DNA of 64,000 bases, taken from positions 1 to 64,000 of the forward strand of contig CAJUKK010000011.1 in NCBI GenBank assembly GCA_910586985.1, in the 5' to 3' direction. This stretch comes from an uncultured Christensenellaceae bacterium. Lineage in GTDB: Bacteria; Bacillota; Clostridia; Christensenellales; Borkfalkiaceae. This document shows positions 26,235 to 35,042 of this stretch, piece after piece. Both the position numbers and the translations under genes were made by a program. Position 1 is the first letter of the stretch. Each line of letters opens with the position of its first letter. Below the pieces are notes generated by a model that was not told the origin of the DNA, did not search any database, and saw only the letters and a program-made list of their open reading frames with translations.

Positions 26235-27562
26235 TGGAAGAATTTTTCGGGAACAAGTTATTGCTTGGCGGTGCGAGCGCGGAAAAGATATACGCAGAGG
26301 TAAAGGATCTGCCGATCATCGACTATCACTGTCATTTGGACGAGGACAAGATTGCCTCGAATGCAGAGTTTGAAAATATCGGGGAGCTGTGGCTTGCGGG
26401 CGATCACTATAAATGGCGGGCGATGCGACTTTGCGGCGTGGACGAGGAGTATATTACGGGGAGCGCGAGCTTTCACGATAAGTTTATAAAATATGCGGAA
26501 ATTTTGCCGCAGCTTGTCGGCAATCCGCTGTACTATTGGACGCACCTCGAATTGAAGCAAATTTTCGGGATAGGCGAGCCTTTAAACGCGGCGAGCGCAG
26601 AGCGGATTTGGGAGCAGGCGAACGATAAATTGCAAACGTTGCGCGTGCAGGATTTATTAAAACAGTTCCGCGTGGAATACGTGGCGACGACGGACGATCC
26701 GACGAGCGAATTAAAGGAGCACGGGCAATACGGCAACACGCGCGTTGCGCCCACCTTCCGCCCCGATAAGCTGTATTCTTTGGACAGGGAATATTTACGG
26801 CAGCTCGGCAAAAGCGCGGGCGTGGAAATCAAAACACTTGACGGTTTGCTTTTAGCAATCACAAAGCGGCTTGACTATTTTGTGTCGAGGGGTTGCAAGA
26901 TTTCCGATCACGGCTTTGAGAAATTCCCCAAACGCTATGCAAGCAAGGCGGAGGCGGAGAAAATTTTTGTTGACCGCGACGGGGCGGACGAAAAGGGCAA
27001 GGACGCGTTTTTTGGCTTTTTGCTCGCATGGCTTGCAAAGGAATACGCCAAGCGCGGTATGCTCATGCAGATCCATTTTTCCGTTGTGCGTAACAACAAT
27101 GCCGCCATGTACGAAAAGTGCGGCGTAGATAGCGGCTTTGATCTCATCTCCGAGGAGCAGAGCGTAAAAGATTTGATTGCGTTCTTCAATCAAGTCAAGG
27201 ACGAAGCGCGTCCGCAGACGGTATTATATACGCTCAACGATAATAACCTCTCTACAATTGCGGCGGTAACGGGCGCGTTCCGTAACGTAAGAATGGGCGC
27301 GGCGTGGTGGTTTAACGACACAGTGGAGGGCATTAAAAAGAATCTTTCGGTGATTTCGGAGTATTCCGCGCTGGGAACAAATTTCGGAATGCTCACAGAC
27401 AGTCGTTCTTTTCCCTCCTACGTGCGTTTCGATTTCTTCCGTAGAATTCTCTCGGACTATCTCGGGAATTTTGTGGAAAAGGTTGAATATCCGTTGGGCG
27501 CGGCAATTCAGACGGCAAAGAACATTTGCTATTATAACGTGAAAGGAGCACTCGGCTTATGA
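26234..27562 (+). CDS. uxaC: Glucuronate isomerase
   Basis: The 442-residue protein matches uronate isomerase: DYHCHLDE near residue 25 holds the metal-binding His pair, and LWLAGDHYKWRAMR, ATTDDPTSEL, MQIHFSVVRNNN and GMLTDSRSF are family blocks. It converts D-glucuronate to D-fructuronate (or galacturonate to tagaturonate). The start at 26234 overlaps the last base of the preceding gene. It is the first enzyme of the uronate branch, followed immediately by uxuA. Confidence 0.95.
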   Translation: MEEFFGNKLLLGGASAEKIYAEVKDLPIIDYHCHLDEDKIASNAEFENIGELWLAGDHYKWRAMRLCGVDEEYITGSASFHDKFIKYAEILPQLVGNPLYYWTHLELKQIFGIGEPLNAASAERIWEQANDKLQTLRVQDLLKQFRVEYVATTDDPTSELKEHGQYGNTRVAPTFRPDKLYSLDREYLRQLGKSAGVEIKTLDGLLLAITKRLDYFVSRGCKISDHGFEKFPKRYASKAEAEKIFVDRDGADEKGKDAFFGFLLAWLAKEYAKRGMLMQIHFSVVRNNNAAMYEKCGVDSGFDLISEEQSVKDLIAFFNQVKDEARPQTVLYTLNDNNLSTIAAVTGAFRNVRMGAAWWFNDTVEGIKKNLSVISEYSALGTNFGMLTDSRSFPSYVRFDFFRRILSDYLGNFVEKVEYPLGAAIQTAKNICYYNVKGALGL

Positions 27563-28593
27563 AAATGACCTTCCGTTGGTATGGCGAGACGGACTGTATT
27601 CCGCTTGAATACATTAAGCAGATTCAAGGCATGAGCGGGGTCGTCACCGCGGTGTACGATACGCCCGTGGGCGAGGTATGGGAGCTTGACAAGATACAGA
27701 GATTAAAGAGCTTGTGCGACAAAGCGGGCTTGGAAATGGAGGTCATCGAAAGCGTTCCCGTGCACGAGGATATCAAGCTCGGCAAGCCTACGAGGGATAA
27801 GCTGATCGCCAACTACGCGCAGACAATTAAAAATCTGGGCAAAGTCGGCGTGAAGTGCATCTGCTATAACTTTATGCCCGTGTTCGATTGGTTTCGCACG
27901 AACTTGCACTTTCGGCACGCGGACGGGAGCGAATCGCTCTCGTACAGCGAGGCAGATTTCAACAAGCTCGATAAGCACAACTTGCGCCTGCCCGGTTGGG
28001 ACGAGAGCTACACAAGCGAAGAATTGAACGGCTTGCTCGCCGAGTACAAGGGCATGACGCACGAAAAGCTGTTTGAGAATTTGATCTATTTTTTAAACGG
28101 CATTATGCCTACGTGTGATGAAACGGGGATCAATATGGCAATTCACCCCGACGATCCGCCTTGGGATATCTTCGATTTGCCGCGCATTGTCGGCAAGGAG
28201 GAGGATTACGACAGACTGTTCAAAGCCGTTCCCAATCCGCACAACGGCATTACGTTCTGCACGGGAAGTCTCGGCGCAGGGAGATTTAACGATCTGCCCA
28301 AGATGGCAAAAAGTTACGCAAAGCGCATTTACTTCGCGCATTTGCGGCAGCTCAAATTTGTGAACGAAACGGACTTTTACGAGAACGGACACCAGACGCA
28401 GGAGGGCAACGTCGATATTTACGCAATCGTAAAGGCTCTTGTAAAAGGCGGATTTAACGGTTACGTCCGTCCCGATCACGGCAGAAACATCTGGGGCGAG
28501 GCGGGCAAACCCGGTTACGGACTGTACGACAGAGCTTTGGGCGCGGCGTATTTAAGCGGATTGTTCGAGGCGATCGAAAAGGAGGAGGAATAA
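27559..28593 (+). CDS. uxuA: Mannonate dehydratase
   Basis: The 344-residue enzyme begins MKMTFRWYGETDCIPLEYIKQI, typical of UxuA. It has MAIHPDDPPWDIFDLPRIV, FCTGSLGAG, YFAHLRQLK and VRPDHGRNI, the metal-binding and catalytic blocks. It dehydrates D-mannonate to 2-keto-3-deoxygluconate. It is slightly shorter than the E. coli enzyme, as in other Firmicutes. The ATG overlaps the uxaC stop (ATGA). Confidence 0.96.
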   Translation: MKMTFRWYGETDCIPLEYIKQIQGMSGVVTAVYDTPVGEVWELDKIQRLKSLCDKAGLEMEVIESVPVHEDIKLGKPTRDKLIANYAQTIKNLGKVGVKCICYNFMPVFDWFRTNLHFRHADGSESLSYSEADFNKLDKHNLRLPGWDESYTSEELNGLLAEYKGMTHEKLFENLIYFLNGIMPTCDETGINMAIHPDDPPWDIFDLPRIVGKEEDYDRLFKAVPNPHNGITFCTGSLGAGRFNDLPKMAKSYAKRIYFAHLRQLKFVNETDFYENGHQTQEGNVDIYAIVKALVKGGFNGYVRPDHGRNIWGEAGKPGYGLYDRALGAAYLSGLFEAIEKEEE

Positions 28594-28594
28594 T

Positions 28595-29443
28595 ATGAAA
28601 TTACCCATTCAAGTAAACGACTTAAAAAATAAAGTGGCGGTTATCACGGGCGCGGGCGGCGTGCTTTGCTCGATGATGGCAAAGGCGCTTGCTTCGGCGG
28701 GTGCGAAAGTCGCGCTTTTAGACAGGAGCGACAAGGCGCAGCAGTTTGCAGACGAGATCAAAGCCGAGGGCGGCACGGCAAAGCGGTACTATGCGGACGT
28801 TTTGAAAAAAGAAACGCTCGCCGCTTGCCATGCAGAAATTTTGAAGGACTTCGGCAAGTGCGATATTTTAATTAACGGCGCGGGCGGGAACAACCCCGCG
28901 GCGACGACGGATAAGGAATATTTCGAACTCGGCGATTTGGATGCGGAAACGAAGTCCTTTTTCGATTTGACGGAGGAGGGCGTTTCCTCGGTGTTCAATC
29001 TCAATTTTTTGGGAACGCTACTTCCCACGCAGGAGTTTGCCAAAGACATGGTTGGGAGAAAAGGTTGTTCGGTGTTGAATATTTCGAGCATGAACGCTTT
29101 TACTCCGCTTACGAAAATTCCCGCATATTCGGGCGCGAAAGCCGCGATTTCCAACTTTACGCAGTGGCTCGCGGTGCATTTTTCAAAAGTCGGCGTAAGG
29201 GTGAACGCAATCGCCCCCGGGTTCTTCTCCACGGCGCAGAATAAAAAGCTGTTGTGGAACGACGACGGCACGCCGACCGTGCGCACGGGCAAAATTTTTG
29301 CCGCAACGCCCATGGGCAGATTCGGCGAAACGGAGGAATTGCTCGGTTCTGTGTTGTTCCTCTTGTCGGAAGAGGCGGCAGGCTTTATCACGGGCGTGGT
29401 GCTGCCCATTGACGGCGGTTTTTCGGCATATTCGGGGGTATAG
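28595..29443 (+). CDS. SDR-family D-mannonate oxidoreductase (fructuronate reductase role)
   Basis: The 282-residue short-chain dehydrogenase has the NAD motif TGAGGVLCSMMAKAL, the NGAGG block and catalytic Tyr-Lys in YSGAKAA. It lies between uxuA and kdgA, filling the place of the missing long-chain UxuB, so it most likely reduces D-fructuronate to D-mannonate. Firmicutes commonly use an SDR here. The role is inferred from gene order; the fold assignment is certain. GGAGGAGG precedes the start. Confidence 0.88.
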   Translation: MKLPIQVNDLKNKVAVITGAGGVLCSMMAKALASAGAKVALLDRSDKAQQFADEIKAEGGTAKRYYADVLKKETLAACHAEILKDFGKCDILINGAGGNNPAATTDKEYFELGDLDAETKSFFDLTEEGVSSVFNLNFLGTLLPTQEFAKDMVGRKGCSVLNISSMNAFTPLTKIPAYSGAKAAISNFTQWLAVHFSKVGVRVNAIAPGFFSTAQNKKLLWNDDGTPTVRTGKIFAATPMGRFGETEELLGSVLFLLSEEAAGFITGVVLPIDGGFSAYSGV

Positions 29444-29444
29444 C

Positions 29445-29996
29445 ATGCAAAAGTTAATACCGGTAGTGGTGATAAAAGAGTTAAAAGACACAAAAATTAT
29501 TTTAAGCGCATTGCAAAAAGAGGGGATATATTGCGCGGAAATTACTTTCCGTACGGCGTGCGCCGAGGAGGCAATTAAACTTGCCGTTCAAGAATTTCCC
29601 GATATGGAAATCGGCGCGGGCACGGTGATAGGCGGCGAGCAGTGCGAAAGGGCGTTGAACGCGGGCGCGAAGTTTATCGTGTCCCCCGGACTTTCGGGAG
29701 ACGTTGCGCTTATCTGTAAACAAAACAACGTACCTTATTACCCCGGTTGCGTCACGCCGACGGAAATTATGCGGGCGTTGTCGCTCGGAATTACGACTGT
29801 GAAGTTTTTCCCCGCGAACGTGTACGGGGGCTTAAAGGCGATGAAGGCGCTTGCCGCGCCCTTCCCGCAGATAAAGTTTATTCCCACGGGCGGGGTAAAC
29901 AGAGAAAACTTAGACGAATTTTTAAGCTGGGATAAAATCGCGGCGGTTGGCGGCAGTTTCTTTGTAGAGGAGGCAATGCAAAAATGGGCAAAATAA
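29445..29996 (+). CDS. kdgA: 2-keto-3-deoxy-6-phosphogluconate aldolase
   Basis: The 183-residue class I aldolase contains EITFRT, GAGTVIGGEQ, FIVSPGL, PGCVTPTEI, the Schiff-base lysine in VKFFPAN, and the phosphate-binding FIPTGGV. It splits KDPG to pyruvate and glyceraldehyde-3-phosphate. It is about 20-30 residues shorter than many homologues at the C-terminus, ending at EEAMQKWAK. The reading frame overlaps the kdgK start by 13 bp, so the shortening may be natural. Confidence 0.93.
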   Translation: MQKLIPVVVIKELKDTKIILSALQKEGIYCAEITFRTACAEEAIKLAVQEFPDMEIGAGTVIGGEQCERALNAGAKFIVSPGLSGDVALICKQNNVPYYPGCVTPTEIMRALSLGITTVKFFPANVYGGLKAMKALAAPFPQIKFIPTGGVNRENLDEFLSWDKIAAVGGSFFVEEAMQKWAK

Positions 29997-31006
29997 TTAC
30001 GTTCGGGGAGCTGATGTTGCGGCTCGCACCCGAAAACTATCTGCGGTTCGTGCAGAGTGAAAAGTATGAAGCGACCTTCGGCGGCGCGGAGGCAAACGTG
30101 GCAGTGAGCCTTGCAAATTACGGCATGGACGTGGCGTTCGTCAGTAAACTTCCCGCGCACGAAATCGGACAGGCGGCTGTCAATTCGTTAAGGAAATACG
30201 GCGTAGATACCACCTATGTCGCAAGAGGGGGCGAACGCGTGGGGATTTACTATTGCGAAAAGGGCGCAAGTCAACGCCCGAGCAAGGTCATATACGATCG
30301 CGCCTATTCCTCGATTGCAACGGCGCAAAAAGCCGATTTCGATTGGGATAAAATCTTCGGTGGAGCGAGTTGGTTTCACTTTACGGGAATCACGCCCGCA
30401 CTTTCGGACGGCGTTGCCGATATCTGCTTGCAGGCTTGTAAAAAGGTAAAGGAAAAGAATATCACTGTATCTTGCGATCTCAACTTCCGCAAAAAACTGT
30501 GGAGCAAAGAAAAAGCGGGCGCGGTGATGGGAGAGCTTTGTAAGTACGTCGATTACTGTATCGCCAACGAAGAGGACGCCAAGGACGTGTTCGGCATCGA
30601 GGCGGAAAACAGCGATATAACGGGCGGCAAGCTCGACAAAGAGGGATATATCTCCGTTGCCGAAAAGCTCACCGAAAAGTTTCATTTCAAGGGCGTTGCG
30701 ATTACCTTGCGCGAGAGCAAGTCCGCCAACGACAACGATTGGAGCGGAATGCTTTATACGGGCGGCAAGGCGTATTTCTCCAAGAAATATTCCATGCATA
30801 TCGTCGACCGCGTGGGCGGGGGAGATTCTTTCGGAGCGGGGCTCATCTATTCGCTGATAAGCGGATACGAGTCGCAAAAAGCGATTGAGTTTGCGGTCGC
30901 GGCAAGCTGCTTAAAGCATTCTATCGAGGGCGACTATAACATGGTTTCCCTTGCCGAGGTTAATGCCTTGGCAAACGGCAACGCCACCGGCAGAGTGCAA
31001 CGTTAA
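29984..31006 (+). CDS. kdgK: 2-keto-3-deoxygluconate kinase (PfkB family)
   Basis: The 340-residue sugar kinase contains FGGAEANVAVSLA, the substrate region, SCDLNFRKKLW, and the C-terminal PfkB signature VDRVGGGDSFGAGLIY with the catalytic Asp. It phosphorylates KDG to KDPG for the aldolase encoded just before it. The pair completes the route from glucuronate to central metabolism. It is the last gene of the tightly packed operon. Confidence 0.95.
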   Translation: MGKIITFGELMLRLAPENYLRFVQSEKYEATFGGAEANVAVSLANYGMDVAFVSKLPAHEIGQAAVNSLRKYGVDTTYVARGGERVGIYYCEKGASQRPSKVIYDRAYSSIATAQKADFDWDKIFGGASWFHFTGITPALSDGVADICLQACKKVKEKNITVSCDLNFRKKLWSKEKAGAVMGELCKYVDYCIANEEDAKDVFGIEAENSDITGGKLDKEGYISVAEKLTEKFHFKGVAITLRESKSANDNDWSGMLYTGGKAYFSKKYSMHIVDRVGGGDSFGAGLIYSLISGYESQKAIEFAVAASCLKHSIEGDYNMVSLAEVNALANGNATGRVQR

Positions 31007-31152
31007 GGCGGTTAAAAGCATTAATTGAGATCGTTTTTGGGTAAAAAAGTGATATTCGTATCATGTAGTAATAGACGGGATTACTAATGAAAACGTTCGG
31101 TATTTTTTCGGCAAAGAAGCTACAAAAATTATTGTAAAGGAATAATGGGAAA

Positions 31153-32448
31153 ATGTCATTTCAGAAAGATTTTTTATGGTGTGTAGGTGGGGCGGCTGCT
31201 CAACAAGATGGAGGATATTTAGACGGCGGCAAAGGGTTGAATATTTGGGATGCATTGTCGGAAGGACATGTAAAAAACAACGATAACTGTCACGTTGCGT
31301 GCGACCACTTTCATAAGTGGAAAGAGGACTTACAGCTTGTAAAAGAGCTGGGTGTCAACAGTTACCGTTTCTCGGTTTCGCTTGCGAGAATTTATCCGAA
31401 GGATGAGTTTACCGTCAACGAAGAAGGAGTTAAGTTCTATACCGATTTGGTAGCCGAGCTTGAACAGCTGGGGATTGAGCCTATCTGCACACTTTATCAT
31501 TGGGATATGCCGCTTTGGCTGTACGAAAGGGGCGGTTGGAAAACTCAGCTTGCCGTGGAATGGTTTGAGCGATTTACGAAAACAATAGTGGAAGCGATTT
31601 CAGATAAAGTGAAGTATTGGCTTACGTTCAACGAGCCGCAGATTTTCGTAGGACACGGTTATCAGATTGGTAAACACGCACCGTTTGAAAAGTTATCTCA
31701 AAAGGAATTACAAAATATTTCGCGTAACGTTATGCTTGCGCATGGGAGAGCGGTTCGGGTTATAAAAAAATATGCAAAGCTATCGCCAAAGATTGGGTTT
31801 GCCTCCACTTGCGACGTTTTATTGCCTTTGGACGGCGATGACGAAGAAAAGGCATATCTTGCATCGTTCGCCGGCACGCGTAGCGGGGTGTATACGCCCT
31901 CTTGGTGGTGTGATCCCATGCTTGCGGGTAAAAAGCCGAACGGGTGCGATTGGCTTTCGGAAGAAGATTTAAAAGAAATATACGAGCCGCTTGATTTTGC
32001 CGCCTATAATATTTACAATGCGCAACATACTGAAGAGTTCAAATATTCTTATGCAGGTATGCCTTTAACAGATATGGGCTGGTCAATCACGCCCGAATGT
32101 ATGTATTATTCGGCTAAGTTTATGTACCGTCGTTACGGGTTGCCGATTATGATTACGGAAAACGGCATGGCAAATATTGATTTCGTGTACGAGGACGGAA
32201 AGGTGCACGATCCGCAACGTAGCGAATATCTGCGCACGCACATCAGAAACTTAAAGTGCGCGACAGACGAAGGCGTGCCCGTGATTGGTTATTCGTGTTG
32301 GAGTTTTATGGATAATTTTGAGTGGTCGGAAGGGTACGGCAAACGGTTCGGGCTTGTGTACGTTGATTACCGCACGCAAAAGAGAATTGTCAAAGATTCC
32401 GCTTATACGTTCCGCGATATTATCAAGCTGAATGGGGAAAACTTGTAA
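31153..32448 (+). CDS. GH1 beta-glucosidase/beta-glucuronidase-like enzyme
   Basis: The 431-residue family 1 glycosidase has the acid/base Glu161 in LTFNEPQ and the nucleophile Glu336 in MITENGM. It has N-terminal FLWCVGGAAAQQDGGYLDGGKG, where family 1 proteins normally read FLWG.ATA..Q.EG, and C-terminal WSFMDNFEW.EGYGKRFGL. It is cytoplasmic and hydrolyses a beta-linked disaccharide, possibly a glucosyl or glucuronyl unit. A 146-bp gap with an AACGTT-centred partial palindrome (about 31088-31101) precedes it, so it may be regulated on its own. It ends the carbohydrate locus. Confidence 0.93.
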   Translation: MSFQKDFLWCVGGAAAQQDGGYLDGGKGLNIWDALSEGHVKNNDNCHVACDHFHKWKEDLQLVKELGVNSYRFSVSLARIYPKDEFTVNEEGVKFYTDLVAELEQLGIEPICTLYHWDMPLWLYERGGWKTQLAVEWFERFTKTIVEAISDKVKYWLTFNEPQIFVGHGYQIGKHAPFEKLSQKELQNISRNVMLAHGRAVRVIKKYAKLSPKIGFASTCDVLLPLDGDDEEKAYLASFAGTRSGVYTPSWWCDPMLAGKKPNGCDWLSEEDLKEIYEPLDFAAYNIYNAQHTEEFKYSYAGMPLTDMGWSITPECMYYSAKFMYRRYGLPIMITENGMANIDFVYEDGKVHDPQRSEYLRTHIRNLKCATDEGVPVIGYSCWSFMDNFEWSEGYGKRFGLVYVDYRTQKRIVKDSAYTFRDIIKLNGENL

Positions 32449-32472
32449 GTTACGTAAATGGCAAATTTAGGA

Positions 32473-32620
32473 TGAATTGCTCGATATAGCCGATTGCGTT
32501 GCGTATATTTCAAACGATTGTCAAAAACGCAATACAAAATTATATAAATTGGATGATTTTCAACGCCGAAGAGAGAAACGGGAAAACGCCAAAGAACTGC
32601 ATAGAAAGAACCTCGAATAA
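32473..32620 (+). pseudogene. Possible 3' remnant of an unidentified gene
   Basis: An open stretch without a start codon encodes about 48 residues ending HRKNLE and a stop, opened by an in-frame stop immediately upstream (DELLDIADCVAYISNDC, then a basic tail). It is followed at once by a terminator. It looks like the truncated end of a gene at the junction between the carbohydrate locus and the phage-like module. I do not recognise it. Confidence 0.35.
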
Positions 32621-32659
32621 TCCTCGACGGCGCATTAAAACGCCTTCGGGGATTTTTTG
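32619..32659 (+). terminator. Intrinsic terminator at the junction before the phage-like module
   Basis: A 14-bp imperfect stem, AATCCTCGACGGCG / CGCCTTCGGGGATT, has an eight-base loop and is followed by TTTTT. It marks the end of the preceding transcription unit. Confidence 0.75.
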
Positions 32660-32745
32660 TTAGAAAAAATTTTCAAAGTCTAAGCGGGCTTTCGACTTTG
32701 CAGTTTAGAATAGGGGCGTAAAACGGACAAAGGAGGGGAAATGCT

Positions 32746-33087
32746 GTGACGATGTACGAACGCAGAAAAGCCATAGTAATGGTTTTGTTCCGGCGCAAGA
32801 AAGAAACGCTCGGAAATCTTGCGTTCGAATTCGGTGTCAGCAAGCGAACGATAGAAACTGATATTGAATGGCTGTCAACGGAAGTTCCTCTCTATACGGC
32901 AGCCGGGAACGGCGGAGGTATCTTTTTGGATGAGGACTACGTTCCCGATATGAGATTCTTCACGTCAGAGCAAACGGAATTGATGGAACGGATATTGCCG
33001 CGTTTGAAGGATACCGATAGAAAAATCATGATGACCGTATTGAATACGTTTGCATATCCGAAATGGAAGAGGGAGAAAGTAAAGTGA
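32746..33087 (+). CDS. Small HTH regulator (HTH_11/DeoR-like)
   Basis: The 113-residue protein has a winged-helix N-terminus of the HTH_11 type (LGNLAFEFGVSKRTIETDIEWLSTEVPLYTAAGNGGGIFLDEDY), as in the DNA-binding part of WYL and DeoR regulators, but no effector domain. AGGAGGGG precedes GTG 32746; ATG 32752 is also possible. It opens the phage-like module and overlaps the next gene by 4 bp (GTGA). It probably controls that module. Confidence 0.75.
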   Translation: MTMYERRKAIVMVLFRRKKETLGNLAFEFGVSKRTIETDIEWLSTEVPLYTAAGNGGGIFLDEDYVPDMRFFTSEQTELMERILPRLKDTDRKIMMTVLNTFAYPKWKREKVK

Positions 33088-33401
33088 CGATCCGACAAGT
33101 GAAAGAGGATTTGAGAGAAATCCGATATTATTATGCGAAACAAAAGGAATTGGACGGCGCGTCGCGTACCGTGGGGGCAAGCAGTATCACGGAGAAGATA
33201 GAACGCTACCATACAGCGGTTCGTAAAGCTCCTGTAAGATTGTATGATTTATACGTTGCTTTATACGTACACAACAACACCCAGCTTGCCGTAGCATTGG
33301 ATTGGGATTATTCGGCAGATTATATCAGAAAGCTGAACAATCAATTATGTCAGTTTTTAAGCAAAGAGTTAGAAGGAGGCGGGGCAGATGGAAGTGTTTA
33401 A
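33084..33401 (+). CDS. ArpU/sigma-like small regulator, paralogue 1
   Basis: The 105-residue protein has an N-terminal helix (LREIRYYYAKQKELD), a central KAPVRLYDLYVALY segment and a C-terminal HTH (TQLAVALDWDYSADYIRKLNNQLCQFL). It aligns throughout with the proteins encoded at 47497 and 54290, so three members of one family occur in the window. GTG 33084 is chosen because it aligns with the other starts and overlaps the preceding stop. It resembles phage late-transcription regulators of the ArpU kind. Confidence 0.7.
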   Translation: MTIRQVKEDLREIRYYYAKQKELDGASRTVGASSITEKIERYHTAVRKAPVRLYDLYVALYVHNNTQLAVALDWDYSADYIRKLNNQLCQFLSKELEGGGADGSV

Positions 33402-33933
33402 TGCGGGAAAGAAATACAACGTTATTTACGCAGATCCGCCGTGGAGTTTCAAGACGTATTCGGAAAAGGGAAAGGATAGGAGCGCGGAGCGGCATTATCT
33501 CACCATGAAGAAAGAGGATATACAGGCGTTGCCCATTGAGAAGATTGCGTCGGAAAACAGCGTGTTGCTATTGTGGGTAACGGCGCCGTGTTTGTTGGAG
33601 GGAATCGAGTTGATTTCCGCATGGGGTTTTACATACAAAACGGTTGCGTTTACATGGATCAAGCGAAATAAGAAGAACGAAGGCATTTTTACGGGTATGG
33701 GATATTACACCCGATCCAACGCGGAGTTTTGTTTGTTGGCGACGCGCGGAAAGGTATTGGAACGGAAATCGCATAGCGTGTCCTCGGTGGTAATATCGCA
33801 TATCGAGCGGCACAGTCAAAAGCCGCATGAGGTGCGCAGACGAATAACCGAGTTGTTCGGCGATGTCCCGCGAGTAGAGCTCTTTGCAAGACAGTATTTG
33901 GACGGATGGGACATATGGGGAAATGAAGTTTGA
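33388..33933 (+). CDS. MT-A70-family DNA N6-adenine methyltransferase
   Basis: The 181-residue enzyme has the catalytic DPPW (residues 16-19: VIYADPPWSFK), followed by RHYLTM, LLLWVT, FTWIKRNK and the SAM-binding VELFARQYLDGWDIWGNE. MT-A70 phage enzymes modify adenine in DNA and protect from host restriction. No restriction enzyme gene is nearby, so it is an orphan. AAGGAGGCGGGG precedes the ATG and the start overlaps the previous gene. Confidence 0.93.
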   Translation: MEVFNAGKKYNVIYADPPWSFKTYSEKGKDRSAERHYLTMKKEDIQALPIEKIASENSVLLLWVTAPCLLEGIELISAWGFTYKTVAFTWIKRNKKNEGIFTGMGYYTRSNAEFCLLATRGKVLERKSHSVSSVVISHIERHSQKPHEVRRRITELFGDVPRVELFARQYLDGWDIWGNEV

Positions 33934-33963
33934 GTTCGATAAAAATTATAAGGAGGTGGCGAA

Positions 33964-34230
33964 ATGGATGGTTTGTTTTTCGAGGACGAGGCGGCAAACG
34001 TTTACAGGACAAAGAACTACATTGTGGAACAGGTCCTTTGTCTGAAAGACGATAATGTGCATACGGCGCAAATGTGCAGTCACGATACGTTTATCAGAAG
34101 AACGAAGAAACGCGACGCACAGTACGAAAAGCTGTTCGCAAGCCGCAAGCATATCGATGGAAAGCGAATGCCGACCAATATGTGTATTAAAGGGAAAGAA
34201 GCTCCGTGCGAACGGGGCTTTTTTATGTAA
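33964..34230 (+). CDS. Hypothetical basic protein, 88 residues
   Basis: The start is supported by AAGGAGGTGGCGAA. The protein begins MDGLFFEDEAANVYRTKNYIVEQ and has a basic C-terminal half (RRTKKRDAQYEKLFASRKHIDGKRMPTNMCIKGKEAPC). Three cysteines are present but no clear zinc motif. It follows the methylase gene by 30 bp in what looks like an early phage operon. I do not recognise it. Confidence 0.65.
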   Translation: MDGLFFEDEAANVYRTKNYIVEQVLCLKDDNVHTAQMCSHDTFIRRTKKRDAQYEKLFASRKHIDGKRMPTNMCIKGKEAPCERGFFM

Positions 34231-34566
34231 AAAGAATGATTTAATTCTGATTTTCGTCATGATTGTTTCCCGCTTTCTACCCGATTTATTGCCGGTAGAG
34301 TCTGGTGAAAAGCGGAAAAAAGTGCGGTACAATAGACGTGTAAAACGGCGCTGGGAGAAACGAGGCGATTGAACTGCAGAACTTGCAAGATAAGGGCGGC
34401 CGCCTTCCGTAAGGATCGCAGGAAACGCAAAGTTTCAAAAAGGCGCACGGATTACATAACTACAATTTTATAGGGAAGTACGCGCCGCGAGCAAGCGGGG
34501 AACGCGTGTAATTCTTCCCGAAGCCCAGCGAGGCGATAAAGCGCGAAACCAATTAAGGAGTGAATT
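34231..34566 (+). other. Hairpin-rich non-coding region
   Basis: No gene is supported in these 336 bp. A possible promoter (TACAAT near 34328) and several palindromes are visible: GGCGGCCGCC (34395-34404), GAAAC/GTTTC just after it, and a larger hairpin at 34473-34519 (GGGAAG / CTTCCC outside, ACGCG/CGCGT and CCGC/GCGG inside). GGAGTG lies before the next ATG. It may hold a promoter with a structured leader. Confidence 0.5.
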
Positions 34567-34890
34567 ATGGCAGATAAAAATAAGCCTGCGGCAACGCCCG
34601 CAGCGCCCGCCGAGGGACAACACCGCAACTATAACGAGCGGCGTTGGATGAAGCCCTCGAAGCGTGCCGAAGGGTACGCGAAGGATCGCAGATCGAAGGT
34701 GCATACCTATGGACCGAAGGAAGGGCAGGAACTGTCGGAATACGACAAGGGTATCCGTTCGGGATATCTGCTCTGTCAGAGCGACCACGCCGGAATGTAT
34801 AAGTACAAGAAGGCGTTGAGCGAGGGTAAGAGCCCCGAGGAGGCGAGAGCGATCTCGAAGATCAAAGGCAAGCCGAAAGATGCGGCGTAA
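34567..34890 (+). CDS. Hypothetical hydrophilic basic protein, 107 residues
   Basis: The protein has an Ala/Pro-rich start (MADKNKPAATPAAPAEGQHR) and a basic middle (RRWMKPSKRAEGYAKDRRSKVHTYGPKEGQ). A helical tail (YKKALSEGKSPEEARAISKIKGKPK) completes it. No membrane segment exists, so it is not the coat protein. Composition suggests a nucleic-acid-binding protein. It shares the opening MADKN with the next gene product. Function unknown. Confidence 0.7.
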   Translation: MADKNKPAATPAAPAEGQHRNYNERRWMKPSKRAEGYAKDRRSKVHTYGPKEGQELSEYDKGIRSGYLLCQSDHAGMYKYKKALSEGKSPEEARAISKIKGKPKDAA

Positions 34891-35042
34891 GGTCGTGTTA
34901 AATCATGGCGCAAGGAGGGTATCTCTCCGCCCGCGCAACACAATTTGCGCACACTTGCGCCTCGGCGAGGTGAATGCGACGCGAATAGAAGGAGGGCTAA
35001 ATACAAATCGCGCCGCAGAGGGCGAGAAGCCCTGAAATCACG

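Noticed and set aside
31088..31101. Catabolite-response (cre) site before the GH1 gene
   Set aside because: The sequence has an AACGTT centre but the right half departs from the cre consensus; too weak to list as a feature.
34055..34372. A 105-codon frame overlapping the 88-residue gene and the hairpin-rich block
   Set aside because: The 33964 frame has a strong RBS and better spacing. This frame has none and ends in highly basic sequence typical of a shadow.
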